A stretch of 64,000 bases of DNA from MED-G16 sp964467915 (GCA_964467915.1 CAYXSW010000003.1:31587-95586); one strand, 5' to 3'; positions 27,542 through 37,061 are shown, numbered from the stretch's first letter. Notes: generated by a model not told the origin, from the sequence alone. Program-made: numbers and translations.

Positions 27542-28909
27542 ATGAAAAATTTAATTGTAACACTATTTTTATTTTTTAACACTTTTTTTCTGATAGCTCA
27601 ACCTGGTTGGAACTGGCCTGAAAATAAAGAAGATGCTGAGGAAAAAAATGTATTATACACAGATTATTTAAAACAACAAAATTGTGAGGCAGCAGTAGAA
27701 CACCTTGACTGGTTACTTGATAATGTTCCTAATCTTCATGTATCAATTTATCAAAATGGCATCAAGATTTATAGGTGCCTAATTGATAAAGAAGAGGATC
27801 CAATAAGAAAAAACGAATTAATTCAAAAATCTTTGAGCTTATTTGAGGCAAGACATAAAAATTTTGGGAGAGAAGCTTATGTTAAAAACAGAAAAGTAAC
27901 TTTTGCTTATACATTCTATAGGTCTGATAAGACACAGTACGAATCGCTATATAATATGTTTAAAGATGCCTATAATCTTAATGGCAATAAAATAGGCAAT
28001 AGCAATTTAGTAGCTTTTATGGATATTGTTAGAAAACATAAACTAACATCAAAAACTATAACGGATGATGAAGTTTTAAATATTTACGATAATATATCAA
28101 AAACTATTGCATTCAAAATTGTTAATGAACCAAAGAATAAAGTTAGGTTAAGAAAATACCAAGATAATATTGATAAACTTTTGACAGCTACAATTACTGT
28201 TGATTGTAATTTTGTCGAGAATACTCTAGGCCCTAAATTATTAGAATTAACAGCAGCTCCAGCAGATGAAATTGTTGAAACAGATTATGAGACATTAACT
28301 CCGGTTGATATTACATATTCGGATGAGATAGTGAACTTGGCAAAAAAGATTTTCCAATTAAGTATTACTGGCAAGTGTACTTCGTCTGAAATTGCTTTAG
28401 AAGCCGCCAAGATAATGTTCTCAAATGAAAAAGATTTTGCTATAGCAAAATTTATTGCTGGTAGAGAACAAGCTAATAAAAATTATGTATCTGCTTTAGA
28501 ATATTATGACGGAGCTATTGATTCTTCAGATGATAATGTTCAAAAATCTGAAATTTATTTAAACAAAGCTCAACTTTATGCTGTTATTGGAAATAAAAAC
28601 AAATCAAGAAATAACGCTAGAAGGTCTATTTCTTTAAATTCTAAAAATGCTGATGCATATAAATTAATTGGAAATTTATATATGGGTTCTTATGATGACT
28701 GTAAAGAAGGCAAGAGCAGAGTTCAAGACAGACTGGTTTTTATAGCAGCTTATAATATTTTTAAAAGCGGTGGATTAACATCTCAAGCTAATCAGGCAAG
28801 AGAACAATTTCCTTCTATGGAAGAAATATTTAATGAGAATATGGAAGTAGGAGAGGCTATGAATACAGGATGTTGGATTAATGAAACAGTAACGTTAAAT
28901 AAGAGATAA
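27542..28909 (+). CDS. Secreted TPR-repeat protein of unknown function
   Basis: Starting at the ATG at 27542, the protein begins MKNLIVTLFLFFNTFFLIAQ, a clean signal peptide; an in-frame TTG 18 bases upstream is less likely. About 455 residues follow, with helical repeats near the C-terminus (YVSALEYYDGAIDSSDDN, SEIYLNKAQLYAVIG) and scattered Cys residues. It probably resides in the periplasm. It follows the barrel gene by 10 bases and overlaps the next gene by one base. Confidence 0.72.
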   Translation: MKNLIVTLFLFFNTFFLIAQPGWNWPENKEDAEEKNVLYTDYLKQQNCEAAVEHLDWLLDNVPNLHVSIYQNGIKIYRCLIDKEEDPIRKNELIQKSLSLFEARHKNFGREAYVKNRKVTFAYTFYRSDKTQYESLYNMFKDAYNLNGNKIGNSNLVAFMDIVRKHKLTSKTITDDEVLNIYDNISKTIAFKIVNEPKNKVRLRKYQDNIDKLLTATITVDCNFVENTLGPKLLELTAAPADEIVETDYETLTPVDITYSDEIVNLAKKIFQLSITGKCTSSEIALEAAKIMFSNEKDFAIAKFIAGREQANKNYVSALEYYDGAIDSSDDNVQKSEIYLNKAQLYAVIGNKNKSRNNARRSISLNSKNADAYKLIGNLYMGSYDDCKEGKSRVQDRLVFIAAYNIFKSGGLTSQANQAREQFPSMEEIFNENMEVGEAMNTGCWINETVTLNKR

Positions 28910-30252
28910 TGAAAACATTTAATATACCTGAGTTTATAGAAAGCGTTCCTGTACTAAGGCTTTTTGGAAAAAACCTTGCACTTAACGCTGGTATTGCTTT
29001 TGTAATCCAGGATTTTTTAATACCACTCTATTCAAATTATATTTTTAACATAGTTTTCGGACTTGTGTCTTTTGGAGTTCTACTAACAGGGTATTGGTTT
29101 TTTATTTATAAGAGCAAAAGTAAAAACTTTGCTCATTTCTCTTTTCAAGCAGCTATAGTTTGTATTATTTTATCTATAATGGTTGGAGCTCTAAGCTCAG
29201 TCTCAAAAGCACTGTCTTCTGATGACAGAGGTATATTAGCGTCTAATGTAGATTTTGTGGCCGATTTACAAGACAACACAAATGTATATAACGAAGAATT
29301 ACAATCTTTGGGCAGAGATATCTCAAAAGTTTCTAGTCAGTTCTCTGAGCTTCAGAGTGATCTTTCCACTTTATCTGAACAAATCTCCTCTCAATTAACT
29401 GATGAAGGGAACCCATTAAATAATGAAGAGTTTTTAGATAAGATATCGACATTAATTGAAGAGAAAAGTTTAACTAATAATAGTACAGTTGTTAGTGTAG
29501 ATGATTCTGATGAAGTCAAAGAACTTAAGAAAAATCTTGATATTGCCACTGAACTATTAAGACAAGTAACTCTTACTAATGTTAATCTTCAAAATAGAGA
29601 AAATGAAGTTTCTGAAACACTTAATGCAGACAGCCTTATATATTACATAGGAGATTTAAAAGAAGACGTGAGTGATTTGCGTAATTTTTCTTTACAATTA
29701 TTAGCGAACACTGCACTTGCAGATACTCGCTCAGAACTAAACACATTTAAGGTAGAGACTAAAAAAGACTTAGATGAATTTAAATTATTTACATCTAAAG
29801 AAATTGATGAAATTAAAGAATTAGCTAAAGAGATTTTAAATTCTAATAAAAAAGGCTCTGGGAAATCTGATAATAATCTTTCTAAAGAACTAAAAGATTT
29901 ATCTAAGGCAATGGAAAAAAGCAATTCCAATGTCTCTACGATTGATGAAAATTATCTTGAGGAGATAGTTTCAACTTACCAGGAGCTTGCTGAGAAAATA
30001 GATAACAGTTCCGTTCAAAATGATTTGGAAGAAATTAAAAAAGAGATTGCTAATTTATCATCAAATAAAAGTTCTTCTCTTGCCCCTGAAGTGTTGGAAA
30101 AACTACAGTCCGCACCAGATGGAAATTTAGATAATTCAGCAGGGTTATCTGAATTAAAATATTATATAGTTGAGTTGATGAAAGATCAAAATGAAATCAG
30201 GCAAATCGTTAAAGATTTAAGAGAATTGCTTGAGAAAAGTGAGGAAAATTAA
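28909..30252 (+). CDS. Membrane protein with long coiled-coil domain
   Basis: The 447-residue protein is not recognised. The first about 110 residues have three probable membrane helices; the remainder is a long charged region rich in Glu, Lys, Ser, Asn and Leu with heptad character (LREL, VKELKKNLDIATELL), ending at a Glu/Lys tail. It is placed between a secreted TPR protein and lptC and overlaps each by one base, so it is co-translated with envelope-assembly genes. A tethering or scaffold role is possible but not supported by any motif. Confidence 0.65.
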   Translation: MKTFNIPEFIESVPVLRLFGKNLALNAGIAFVIQDFLIPLYSNYIFNIVFGLVSFGVLLTGYWFFIYKSKSKNFAHFSFQAAIVCIILSIMVGALSSVSKALSSDDRGILASNVDFVADLQDNTNVYNEELQSLGRDISKVSSQFSELQSDLSTLSEQISSQLTDEGNPLNNEEFLDKISTLIEEKSLTNNSTVVSVDDSDEVKELKKNLDIATELLRQVTLTNVNLQNRENEVSETLNADSLIYYIGDLKEDVSDLRNFSLQLLANTALADTRSELNTFKVETKKDLDEFKLFTSKEIDEIKELAKEILNSNKKGSGKSDNNLSKELKDLSKAMEKSNSNVSTIDENYLEEIVSTYQELAEKIDNSSVQNDLEEIKKEIANLSSNKSSSLAPEVLEKLQSAPDGNLDNSAGLSELKYYIVELMKDQNEIRQIVKDLRELLEKSEEN

Positions 30253-30770
30253 TGTCTCGACTTCTAGTTGTTATCTTATTTTTTTCTTGTTCACAAAACA
30301 ATTTCCAGAAAATTGATAAAACATATGACGGCCCAATAATTGAAATAAAAGATTTAAATACTTTTTTTTCTGATTCTGCCCAAGTTAAATTTAACCTCAA
30401 GGCAAAACTTTATCAGGTTTTTGGTTCAGGGGAAGAACAATATCCAGATGGTTTATATATGGATATTTTTTCTAAAGATTCAGAATCTATTTCTGCTACT
30501 TTTCAAGCAAATAAGGTAATTAGATATGAGAATGAAAATTACTTTAAGGCGACTGGGAATGTTATTTTATATAATTTAGAAACAAAAGATGAGTTAAGGA
30601 CTGAGGAGTTATTATGGTATCCTAATGATGAAAAATTTATTTCTGAAAAGTTTGTAACTATCAGAACAGGAAGTGAAGTCCATAAAGGTGAGGGTATGGT
30701 TTCAAATCAGGATTTTTCTGATTATGAAATACTTAAACCATCAGGAGTAATTGAGATAGATGAAAATTAA
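30252..30770 (+). CDS. lptC: LPS export ABC transporter periplasmic protein LptC
   Basis: LptC bridges the LptB2FG transporter and the periplasmic LptA path for lipopolysaccharide. The 172-residue protein has a lipoprotein-type signal with Cys13 (FFSC), then the beta-jellyroll signature region YPDGLYMDIF, YFKATGNVILYN and LWYPNDEKFIS. Bacteroidota LptC is often a predicted lipoprotein rather than a single-pass protein, as here. A small ORF starts inside its last 11 bases. Confidence 0.85.
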   Translation: MSRLLVVILFFSCSQNNFQKIDKTYDGPIIEIKDLNTFFSDSAQVKFNLKAKLYQVFGSGEEQYPDGLYMDIFSKDSESISATFQANKVIRYENENYFKATGNVILYNLETKDELRTEELLWYPNDEKFISEKFVTIRTGSEVHKGEGMVSNQDFSDYEILKPSGVIEIDEN

Positions 30771-30885
30771 ATATTTAGTTCTTGCATTATCTCTTGTGTG
30801 TCTTATTTATGCCGTATATAAAAGTTTTATGATTGGAATATTAAACTCTTATGAATTTTATATGCTATCATTTGTTTTTTTTTAA
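30760..30885 (+). CDS. 41-residue hydrophobic membrane peptide
   Basis: An ATG inside the last codons of lptC opens a frame of 41 residues ending at TAA 30883-30885. It begins MKIKYLVLALSLVCLIYAVY, a helix with a basic flank, and ends in a second hydrophobic stretch LSFVFF. The 11-base overlap with lptC and the position before a CorC/CNNM gene match a small hypothetical gene seen at this place in flavobacterial genomes. Real translation is likely but unproven. Confidence 0.5.
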   Translation: MKIKYLVLALSLVCLIYAVYKSFMIGILNSYEFYMLSFVFF

Positions 30886-30905
30886 TATATAAATTAAAGT
30901 GAAAT

Positions 30906-32183
30906 ATGGATGATTTTCAAAATCAAATTATATTAATAAGTATCTGTTTATTTTTTTCCGGTTTATTTTCTGGTCTAGAGATTGCGTTTATATCGAGGAA
31001 TAAATTGAATTTTGAGATTAAATCAAACTCTAAAAGTTTTTTAGGCAAAATATATGGTGTTATTAATAAGAATACCTCAGAGATTATTTCTACTCTTCTT
31101 ATAGGTAATAATCTTTCTCTGGTAATTTATGGGATAGTAATGGCCCAATTTCTTGAACCCTTACTTATTAATAATTTACCACAAATAATCAATAACGATC
31201 TGTCAGTGTTATTAATTCAGACATTAGTGTCTACTCTTTTAGTATTAATTACAGCTGAATATATTCCAAAAAGTATTTTTTTAATAAACCCTGATAGGCT
31301 TCTTGTTACTTTTTCGATACCTCTTTTTATAATTTATTTTATATTTTCTCCCATTGTTAAAATTGTAATTCTTATATCAAAGTTTTTTATAAGAGATGTT
31401 TTAAATCAAAAGTATTCAGATGATAAACCGGTTTTCAAATTAACCGATCTTAATGATTATGTAAAAAAGATTGTAGTATCAGACACTAGAGCCGAGTCTA
31501 ATAAGGTAACAGAGTTTTTTAATAATGCTCTTAACTTAAAAACTGTTAAGGTAAGAGATTTCATGATACCACGAACTGAAATTATAGCTATTGATCATTC
31601 TGACTCTATTAATGATCTTAAAAAAGTAATTAAAGAGTCAGGGCACACTAAAATAATTATTTATAAATCTTCTGTAGATAACGTAATTGGGTATTGTCAT
31701 GGTTTATCTTTATTTAATAATCCCAAGAAAATAACTGACATAATTAGACCAATTAATTTTGTAAATGAAACTAATCTGGCAAATGATCTTCTTTTTAAAT
31801 TTATTTCAGAACAAATCAATATTGCTATTGTTATAGATGAATATGGAGGTACTTCAGGAATAATTACTTTAGAAGATATTATCGAAGAAATTTTTGGTGA
31901 AATAATTGATGAATTTGATGAAAAAATTTATTTGCAAGATAAAGTAGATCAACATTCTTTCAATTTTAGTGCTAGACTAGAGATTGACTATCTCAACTCA
32001 AAGTTTAAATTAAATATTCCAACAGGAGATTATGATACGTTAGGTGGTTTTATATTGAGTTCTAATAAAAATATTCCTAAAAAAAATGAAATTTTAAAAT
32101 ATAATGGTTTTACTATTAAAATTCTTACAAAAAATAATAACAGAATAAATAGTGTTTTTTTTAGAAAGAATGTAAATAATTAG
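30906..32183 (+). CDS. CNNM/CorC-type (hemolysin-like) membrane protein with CBS domains
   Basis: The 425-residue protein has the DUF21/CNNM membrane domain (residues 1-150; FSGLFSGLEIAF, ETIST-like loop NTSEIISTLLIGNN, AEYIPKS), a CBS pair (VKVRDFMIPRTEIIAID, then VIDEYGGTSGIITLEDIIEEIFGEI) and a CorC/HlyC C-terminal domain (GDYDTLGGFILS). Members of this family transport or regulate Mg2+ or Co2+. It is followed by the PpiD-like gene after 36 bases. Confidence 0.88.
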   Translation: MDDFQNQIILISICLFFSGLFSGLEIAFISRNKLNFEIKSNSKSFLGKIYGVINKNTSEIISTLLIGNNLSLVIYGIVMAQFLEPLLINNLPQIINNDLSVLLIQTLVSTLLVLITAEYIPKSIFLINPDRLLVTFSIPLFIIYFIFSPIVKIVILISKFFIRDVLNQKYSDDKPVFKLTDLNDYVKKIVVSDTRAESNKVTEFFNNALNLKTVKVRDFMIPRTEIIAIDHSDSINDLKKVIKESGHTKIIIYKSSVDNVIGYCHGLSLFNNPKKITDIIRPINFVNETNLANDLLFKFISEQINIAIVIDEYGGTSGIITLEDIIEEIFGEIIDEFDEKIYLQDKVDQHSFNFSARLEIDYLNSKFKLNIPTGDYDTLGGFILSSNKNIPKKNEILKYNGFTIKILTKNNNRINSVFFRKNVNN

Positions 32184-32194
32184 TTTTAAAAATT

Positions 32195-32202
32195 TAATTT
32201 TG
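32195..32202 (+). promoter_or_regulatory. -7 box TAATTTTG upstream of the PpiD-like gene
   Basis: This full match to TAnnTTTG lies in the 36-base gap after the CorC gene and 17 bases before the next ATG. It would allow the foldase gene its own promoter. A -33 element is not clear. Confidence 0.4.
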
Positions 32203-32219
32203 GCTTCCAAATATATATT

Positions 32220-34310
32220 ATGGCAATAATTAGCACTTTAAGGGACAAGATGGGAAAATTCCTAGTTGTAGTTGTAGGTTTCTCCATTGCTGCATTTGTT
32301 TTGGGTGATATCCTAGGACCCAATAGTTCAATTGGCAACCAAAATCAAAATATTGTGGGGGAAATCAATGGTGAAGATATTGATATGATACAGTTCAATG
32401 CAATTTTTGAACAGTTATCATATAACTTTTCATTAAATAACGGACGTTCTCCAAATAATCAGGAATTATCTGGGATCAGAGATCAAGCATGGGAAAAATT
32501 AATTAATGACATCTCTTATCTCGAACAATACAATAAACTAGGGTTATCTGTTTCTGATAGGGAGTCTGTAGACATGGTTCAAGGTGATAATATTCATCCT
32601 ATGATTCTAGAAGCTTTTACAGATCCGAATACTGGTGTGTTCAATGTAGATAATATCATTGGATATCTACAAAACTTATCTAAACAACCAGTTAATCAGC
32701 AACAAGCCTGGTTTTCGTTTGAATCAAATCTAAAACCTATGAGACTTCGAACAAAATACGATAATCTACTTAGTTTGACAACTAATGTTAACTATCTACA
32801 ATCTAAATCTGAATATTTTAAGTTATCCAATACTATAAATTTATCTTACTATTTTGTCCCATATTATAAGATACCAGACTCATTGTTTGATGTATCTAGT
32901 AAGGAGATGAAAAGGTTTCTGAGTAAGAATAAAGATGACTATAAACAAGATGAATCTAGGTCAATAAATTATCTTCATTTCCCACTAGAGCCTTCTCAGG
33001 AAGATTCTGGTTTTTATAAAAATGAAATTAATGAAATTATTTCAAGCTTAAAATCTGGAGAAATAAACGATTCAACATTTGCCCTTTTAAATTCGGATGG
33101 TTTTAATCCATATATGAGATTTAATGTAGATGAACTTCCAGATGAATTACTCAATCAAAATGAAGGTTATGTCTCTGATTATCAATTTAAAGATGGTGGC
33201 ATTGTAGTTTATAAACTATCTGGTATAACTGATGATCAAGAATATAAAGCTAGAGCAAAACATATCTTACTAAGATTTAATGATCAAGATAAAAGCTCAG
33301 TGAGATCCGAGGCATCAAGAATTTTATCTTTACTTAGAAACGGAAGTGATTTTGATGAAACAGCAAGAACCTACAGCCAGGACGGGTCAGCTTCTATTGG
33401 GGGAGACCTCGGTTGGTTTAGTGAGGGTAGGATGACAAAACCTTTCGAAGACGCTGTTTTTTCTAGGACTAGGGAAGGATTGATTCCTAGAATTGTTGAA
33501 TCAGATTTTGGATTTCATATTATATATGTAACTCAGCCAAAGACTAAAAAATCATATTTGGTTACAACAATATTAAAGGAGATCATTCCAAGTGATAATA
33601 CGAGAAATAATATTTATAGGAATGCTGAAATGTTTAAAATTGATGCTATGTCATCAAATTCTTCTTTTAAAGATTTTGCTAAAGAAAATGAATATAACAT
33701 AATGACCGAAATTGATTTAGATAAAAATGCTTCAAATTTATCTGATATAGTTAATGCAAGGAGTGTTGTCCTTTGGTCATATGATGACGCAAGAGATAAT
33801 GATGATATCTCAGATGTGATAGAGTTAGACGAGGGTTATATTGTGGCCCACTTATCAGTTATAAAAAAGGAAGGTACAAAAGAGCTGTCTGATGTAGAAA
33901 ATTCAATTAGGAAAAGTGTTATTAATGAAAAGAAATATGATTACGTATCTGAACTTGTCAAAGGATATTCTTCTCTTGAAGATCTAAAATCACGTTTAGA
34001 ATATGGTGAAATTTTTGAAACTCCAGATCTGGATTTTAATACTAATTCTATTCAAAATGTTGGATTTGCACCAGAGGCTATTGGTGTTGCTTTTTCAATG
34101 GAGGAGAATGAGTTAACTAAACCTATTAAGATTGATGAAGGAGTTATTGTACTTAAGCTCAATGAAAAAAATATGGCTGATTCTTTAAGCAATTATGCTG
34201 ATTATGGCATTTCTCTTTTACAAGCTAATAAGTTCACTTCTTCTTTAAAGATTGATCAGGCAATTAAGAAATTTTCTAATATTGAAGATTTCAGATATAA
34301 GTTCTTTTAA
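32220..34310 (+). CDS. PpiD/SurA-type periplasmic peptidyl-prolyl isomerase
   Basis: This periplasmic folding factor has 696 residues: an N-terminal membrane anchor (about 10-31), a SurA_N-like helical domain (GEINGEDIDMIQFNAIFEQL), and a parvulin domain near residues 345-440 (ARAKHILLRF, GGDLGWFSEGRM, DFGFHIIYV). The C-terminal part resembles a second, less conserved prolyl isomerase region. It probably helps outer-membrane proteins to fold. It is downstream of the envelope gene block and 3 bases before the DUF493 gene. Confidence 0.88.
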   Translation: MAIISTLRDKMGKFLVVVVGFSIAAFVLGDILGPNSSIGNQNQNIVGEINGEDIDMIQFNAIFEQLSYNFSLNNGRSPNNQELSGIRDQAWEKLINDISYLEQYNKLGLSVSDRESVDMVQGDNIHPMILEAFTDPNTGVFNVDNIIGYLQNLSKQPVNQQQAWFSFESNLKPMRLRTKYDNLLSLTTNVNYLQSKSEYFKLSNTINLSYYFVPYYKIPDSLFDVSSKEMKRFLSKNKDDYKQDESRSINYLHFPLEPSQEDSGFYKNEINEIISSLKSGEINDSTFALLNSDGFNPYMRFNVDELPDELLNQNEGYVSDYQFKDGGIVVYKLSGITDDQEYKARAKHILLRFNDQDKSSVRSEASRILSLLRNGSDFDETARTYSQDGSASIGGDLGWFSEGRMTKPFEDAVFSRTREGLIPRIVESDFGFHIIYVTQPKTKKSYLVTTILKEIIPSDNTRNNIYRNAEMFKIDAMSSNSSFKDFAKENEYNIMTEIDLDKNASNLSDIVNARSVVLWSYDDARDNDDISDVIELDEGYIVAHLSVIKKEGTKELSDVENSIRKSVINEKKYDYVSELVKGYSSLEDLKSRLEYGEIFETPDLDFNTNSIQNVGFAPEAIGVAFSMEENELTKPIKIDEGVIVLKLNEKNMADSLSNYADYGISLLQANKFTSSLKIDQAIKKFSNIEDFRYKFF

Positions 34311-34313
34311 TTA

Positions 34314-34571
34314 ATGCTAAATTCAGAAAGTTTTAAAAAATTACTCGATGAAGAGTATAATTTTCCTTGTGATTATAACTTTAAATTCATAATTAAAACT
34401 GAGTTTAAGGATAAAATTTTTAAACTTATTCCAGAGGCTAAAACACATGAGAAATCTTCTAAAAATGGTAAGTATACTTCAATCACATTAACTCATTTTG
34501 TAAAAAATTCTTCTGAAATACTTTATATTTATGAAAACGCCTCTAAAATGGATGGTGTTATTTCTTTATAA
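34314..34571 (+). CDS. DUF493 (YbeD-like) protein
   Basis: The 85-residue protein fits the DUF493/YbeD family: an alpha-beta fold with ACT-like topology and the motif YTSITLTHFVKNSSEILYIYENASKMDGVISL. Family members are proposed regulators of small-molecule metabolism, but no function is established. Spacing to its neighbours is 2-3 bases on both sides. Confidence 0.75.
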   Translation: MLNSESFKKLLDEEYNFPCDYNFKFIIKTEFKDKIFKLIPEAKTHEKSSKNGKYTSITLTHFVKNSSEILYIYENASKMDGVISL

Positions 34572-34573
34572 TT

Positions 34574-34804
34574 ATGTGGGAAGAATCAAACAATAAACTT
34601 CGAAAAGAATTTAAATTTAAAAACTTTATTCAGGCTGCTACATTCATAACCAAGGTTTCAATAGTTTCTGAGAAAAATAATCACCACCCAGAGATTTATA
34701 ATGTTTATAATAAAGTAATCATTGATTTATGTACTCATGATCTTGGTGATAAGATTACTCAAAAAGATTATAACCTAGCAAAGGAGATAGATAAAATTAT
34801 ATGA
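34574..34804 (+). CDS. Pterin-4a-carbinolamine dehydratase-like protein
   Basis: The 76-residue protein has the PCD/DCoH core HHPEIYNVYNKVIIDLCTHD, whose first histidines and the final His-Asp are the active-site elements. It is shorter at the N-terminus than typical members of about 95 residues. The family dehydrates 4a-hydroxytetrahydropterin. It overlaps rsmI by 4 bases (ATGA), an adjacency seen in other Flavobacteriia. Confidence 0.82.
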   Translation: MWEESNNKLRKEFKFKNFIQAATFITKVSIVSEKNNHHPEIYNVYNKVIIDLCTHDLGDKITQKDYNLAKEIDKII

Positions 34805-35478
34805 CTGATAACAAAATATTAAATATTGTTCCAACTCCAATTGGTAATCTTGATGATATAACTTTCAGAGCAGTTGAAACCTTAAAAAATTCCGATTATA
34901 TACTGTGTGAAGATACCCGAGTCTCCAAAAAATTACTTTTAAAACATAACATAGATATTCCTTTAGTTTCTTTCCACTCGTTCAATGAACACAAAACAGT
35001 TGGAAAGCATATTAGTCAGATTTTATCTGGTAAGCAAATTTCATTAATATCAGATGCAGGAACTCCCTCTATATCAGATCCTGGATTTTTGATTGTTAGA
35101 GAGTCTATAAAAAAAGGTATTGAAATTAATTGTCTGCCTGGGCCAACTGCGCTCATTCCCGCTTTAGTTAACTCAGGTTTATCTTCTGAAAGATTTGTGT
35201 TTGAGGGTTTTTTGCCATCCAAAAAAGGCAGAAGTAAAAGGCTGAAAAATATACAAGAAGAAACAAGATCAATTGTACTATATGAATCCCCAAAAAGACT
35301 ATTAAGGTTATTGAGAGAACTTAAAGAAATACTTGGAGAAAATAGAAGGATATCAATCTCAAGGGAAATTTCAAAAGTATTTCAGGAAAATTTAAGGGGA
35401 ACAATAGCAGAGATAATATCTCGACTAGATGATAAAATAATTAAAGGTGAAATTGTAGTTATTATAGATGGAAAATAA
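34801..35478 (+). CDS. rsmI: 16S rRNA 2'-O-ribose C1402 methyltransferase
   Basis: RsmI methylates C1402 of 16S rRNA using SAM. The 225-residue protein has the N-terminal VPTPIGNLDDITFRAVETL, CEDTRVSKKLL, the SAM-site loop SDAGTPSISDPG and the PGPTALIPALVNSGL motif. It is slightly shorter than the E. coli protein because the C-terminal extension is missing, which is usual in Bacteroidota. Its end overlaps the Lnb-like gene by 11 bases. Confidence 0.94.
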   Translation: MTDNKILNIVPTPIGNLDDITFRAVETLKNSDYILCEDTRVSKKLLLKHNIDIPLVSFHSFNEHKTVGKHISQILSGKQISLISDAGTPSISDPGFLIVRESIKKGIEINCLPGPTALIPALVNSGLSSERFVFEGFLPSKKGRSKRLKNIQEETRSIVLYESPKRLLRLLRELKEILGENRRISISREISKVFQENLRGTIAEIISRLDDKIIKGEIVVIIDGK

Positions 35479-36628
35479 GTTTAAATTTTTAATTTTTAGT
35501 TTAATGATATTGGGCTCTTTTATTGCAAAAGGGAAAGAAGATGTTGAATTTTCTATTATTACAATTGGGCCATATGAAGATGAACTATATAGTGCCTTTG
35601 GCCATAGTGGGATAAGATATAGAGATAAACTAAATAATATTGATTTGTTTTATAATTATGGAATATTTGATTTTGACCAACCTAATTTTTATCTAAATTT
35701 TTTAAACGGACATCTTCTTTATATGGTAGGAAGATATGATTATCAGACCGTTCAGTCTTTTTATATAAGTCAAAAAAGATATGTTAAAGAGCAAGTCTTG
35801 AACTTAGATGATTCTGAAAAAATAGTATTATATAATTATTTAGAGCAAAACATAAAACCAGATAACAGAACCTATTTATATAATTATGTTTACAATAATT
35901 GTTCAACTAAAATTAGAGATATTTTAATTACTGTTTATGGGGAAAGAATTACTTTCAAAATCTCTAATGATAATAAATCCATTAGAGGTTTAATGGATAA
36001 GTATCTTCAAAACAATAAGTGGGGAGATTTAGGTATTGATATTTGTTTAGGGTCAGAAATTGATAAGAAGGCTAATTCATCTGAAGAGATGTTTCTGCCA
36101 GAGTATTTATTTAATAGCCTTGATAATTCATTTCTTGATGGTGAGAGTAATTTGATTTCAGAAACAAATGTTATCAACGCTAACTCTGTAGAAATTAAGA
36201 AAAATATTTTTCAGCCTAAGTATATATTAGTATTGTTCCTGATATTATGTATTGCTCTGTCTTTTAGACAAATTAAATATGGACTTAAATATATTCATTT
36301 TGATTTTACTGTTTTCCTTATTTCTGGGTTGATTGGTGTTTTATTAATTTATTTATGGTTTTTTACAGATCATTTATCCTCGTTTAATTATAACTTAATC
36401 TGGGCTATCCCTTTTAATGTAATATTTTCTTTTTTGCTTATCCTGAATTTCAAGTCAGTTTTTATTAGATGGTATATTATAATTATGTCAGCTGTTTTAT
36501 TTTCATTATTAATTCTTTGGAGTTTTCTCCCTCAAAATTTAAATGATCTCTTAATATTTTTCGTTTTAGGGATGTTGGTGAGGATGTTATCAAATTATAT
36601 TTATTTGATAAGATCTCATACTAGATAG
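35468..36628 (+). CDS. Lnb-like (DUF4105) lipoprotein N-acyltransferase candidate
   Basis: The 386-residue protein has a signal peptide, a soluble DUF4105 domain (residues 25-200) and about five C-terminal membrane helices (230-380). The DUF4105 domain carries the invariant His46 in SAFGHSGIRY and Cys145 in VYNNCSTKIRD, the expected catalytic pair. DUF4105 proteins have been described as Lnb, the enzyme that adds the N-terminal acyl chain to Bacteroides lipoproteins in place of Lnt. The architecture matches that report as I recall it; activity here is inferred. Confidence 0.75.
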   Translation: MENKFKFLIFSLMILGSFIAKGKEDVEFSIITIGPYEDELYSAFGHSGIRYRDKLNNIDLFYNYGIFDFDQPNFYLNFLNGHLLYMVGRYDYQTVQSFYISQKRYVKEQVLNLDDSEKIVLYNYLEQNIKPDNRTYLYNYVYNNCSTKIRDILITVYGERITFKISNDNKSIRGLMDKYLQNNKWGDLGIDICLGSEIDKKANSSEEMFLPEYLFNSLDNSFLDGESNLISETNVINANSVEIKKNIFQPKYILVLFLILCIALSFRQIKYGLKYIHFDFTVFLISGLIGVLLIYLWFFTDHLSSFNYNLIWAIPFNVIFSFLLILNFKSVFIRWYIIIMSAVLFSLLILWSFLPQNLNDLLIFFVLGMLVRMLSNYIYLIRSHTR

Positions 36629-37061
36629 TCTTTAAAATGATATCCATCTCATAACCTTTGTAAACAAGATGAGAAATAAGTTTATTTCTATCTGGCTTTT
36701 TTAATTTCTTATTATAAATCTCAATATTCTTTTTAAGAATAGTTAAGTAGTTTTTATCTTCTATACTATTAATTCCTACTTCAATTTCATTATCTGTCAA
36801 ACCTTTTGATTTGAGTTGATATTTTATTCTGCTTTTTCCCCATCTATTGTTATTATTTTTCCCTCTCGAGAAAGATTTTGAAAATCTAATATTATCTAAA
36901 AAACCTAATTCTTGAAGCTTTACTATTACATCTTTAATAATGTTATAGTTAAATTCTTTTTTTGAAAGTTTATCCCTGACTTCTTTTGTAGATCTCTCTC
37001 TATAACTACAATACTTCATTCCAATTTGTAATGCATGATCTAAAGAAGGATCATCTGACAT
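36621..37061 (-). CDS. recX: RecX-family regulatory protein
   Basis: RecX binds RecA filaments and restrains their activity. The 146-residue protein has the three-helix repeats of the family, with CSYRERSTKEVRDKLSKKEF and LQELGFLDNIRFSKSFSRGK, and the NRWGKSRIKYQLKSKGL motif. It overlaps the upstream YcxB-like gene by 11 bases and the convergent Lnb-like gene by 8. Confidence 0.9.
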   Translation of the reverse strand: MSDDPSLDHALQIGMKYCSYRERSTKEVRDKLSKKEFNYNIIKDVIVKLQELGFLDNIRFSKSFSRGKNNNNRWGKSRIKYQLKSKGLTDNEIEVGINSIEDKNYLTILKKNIEIYNKKLKKPDRNKLISHLVYKGYEMDIILKTI

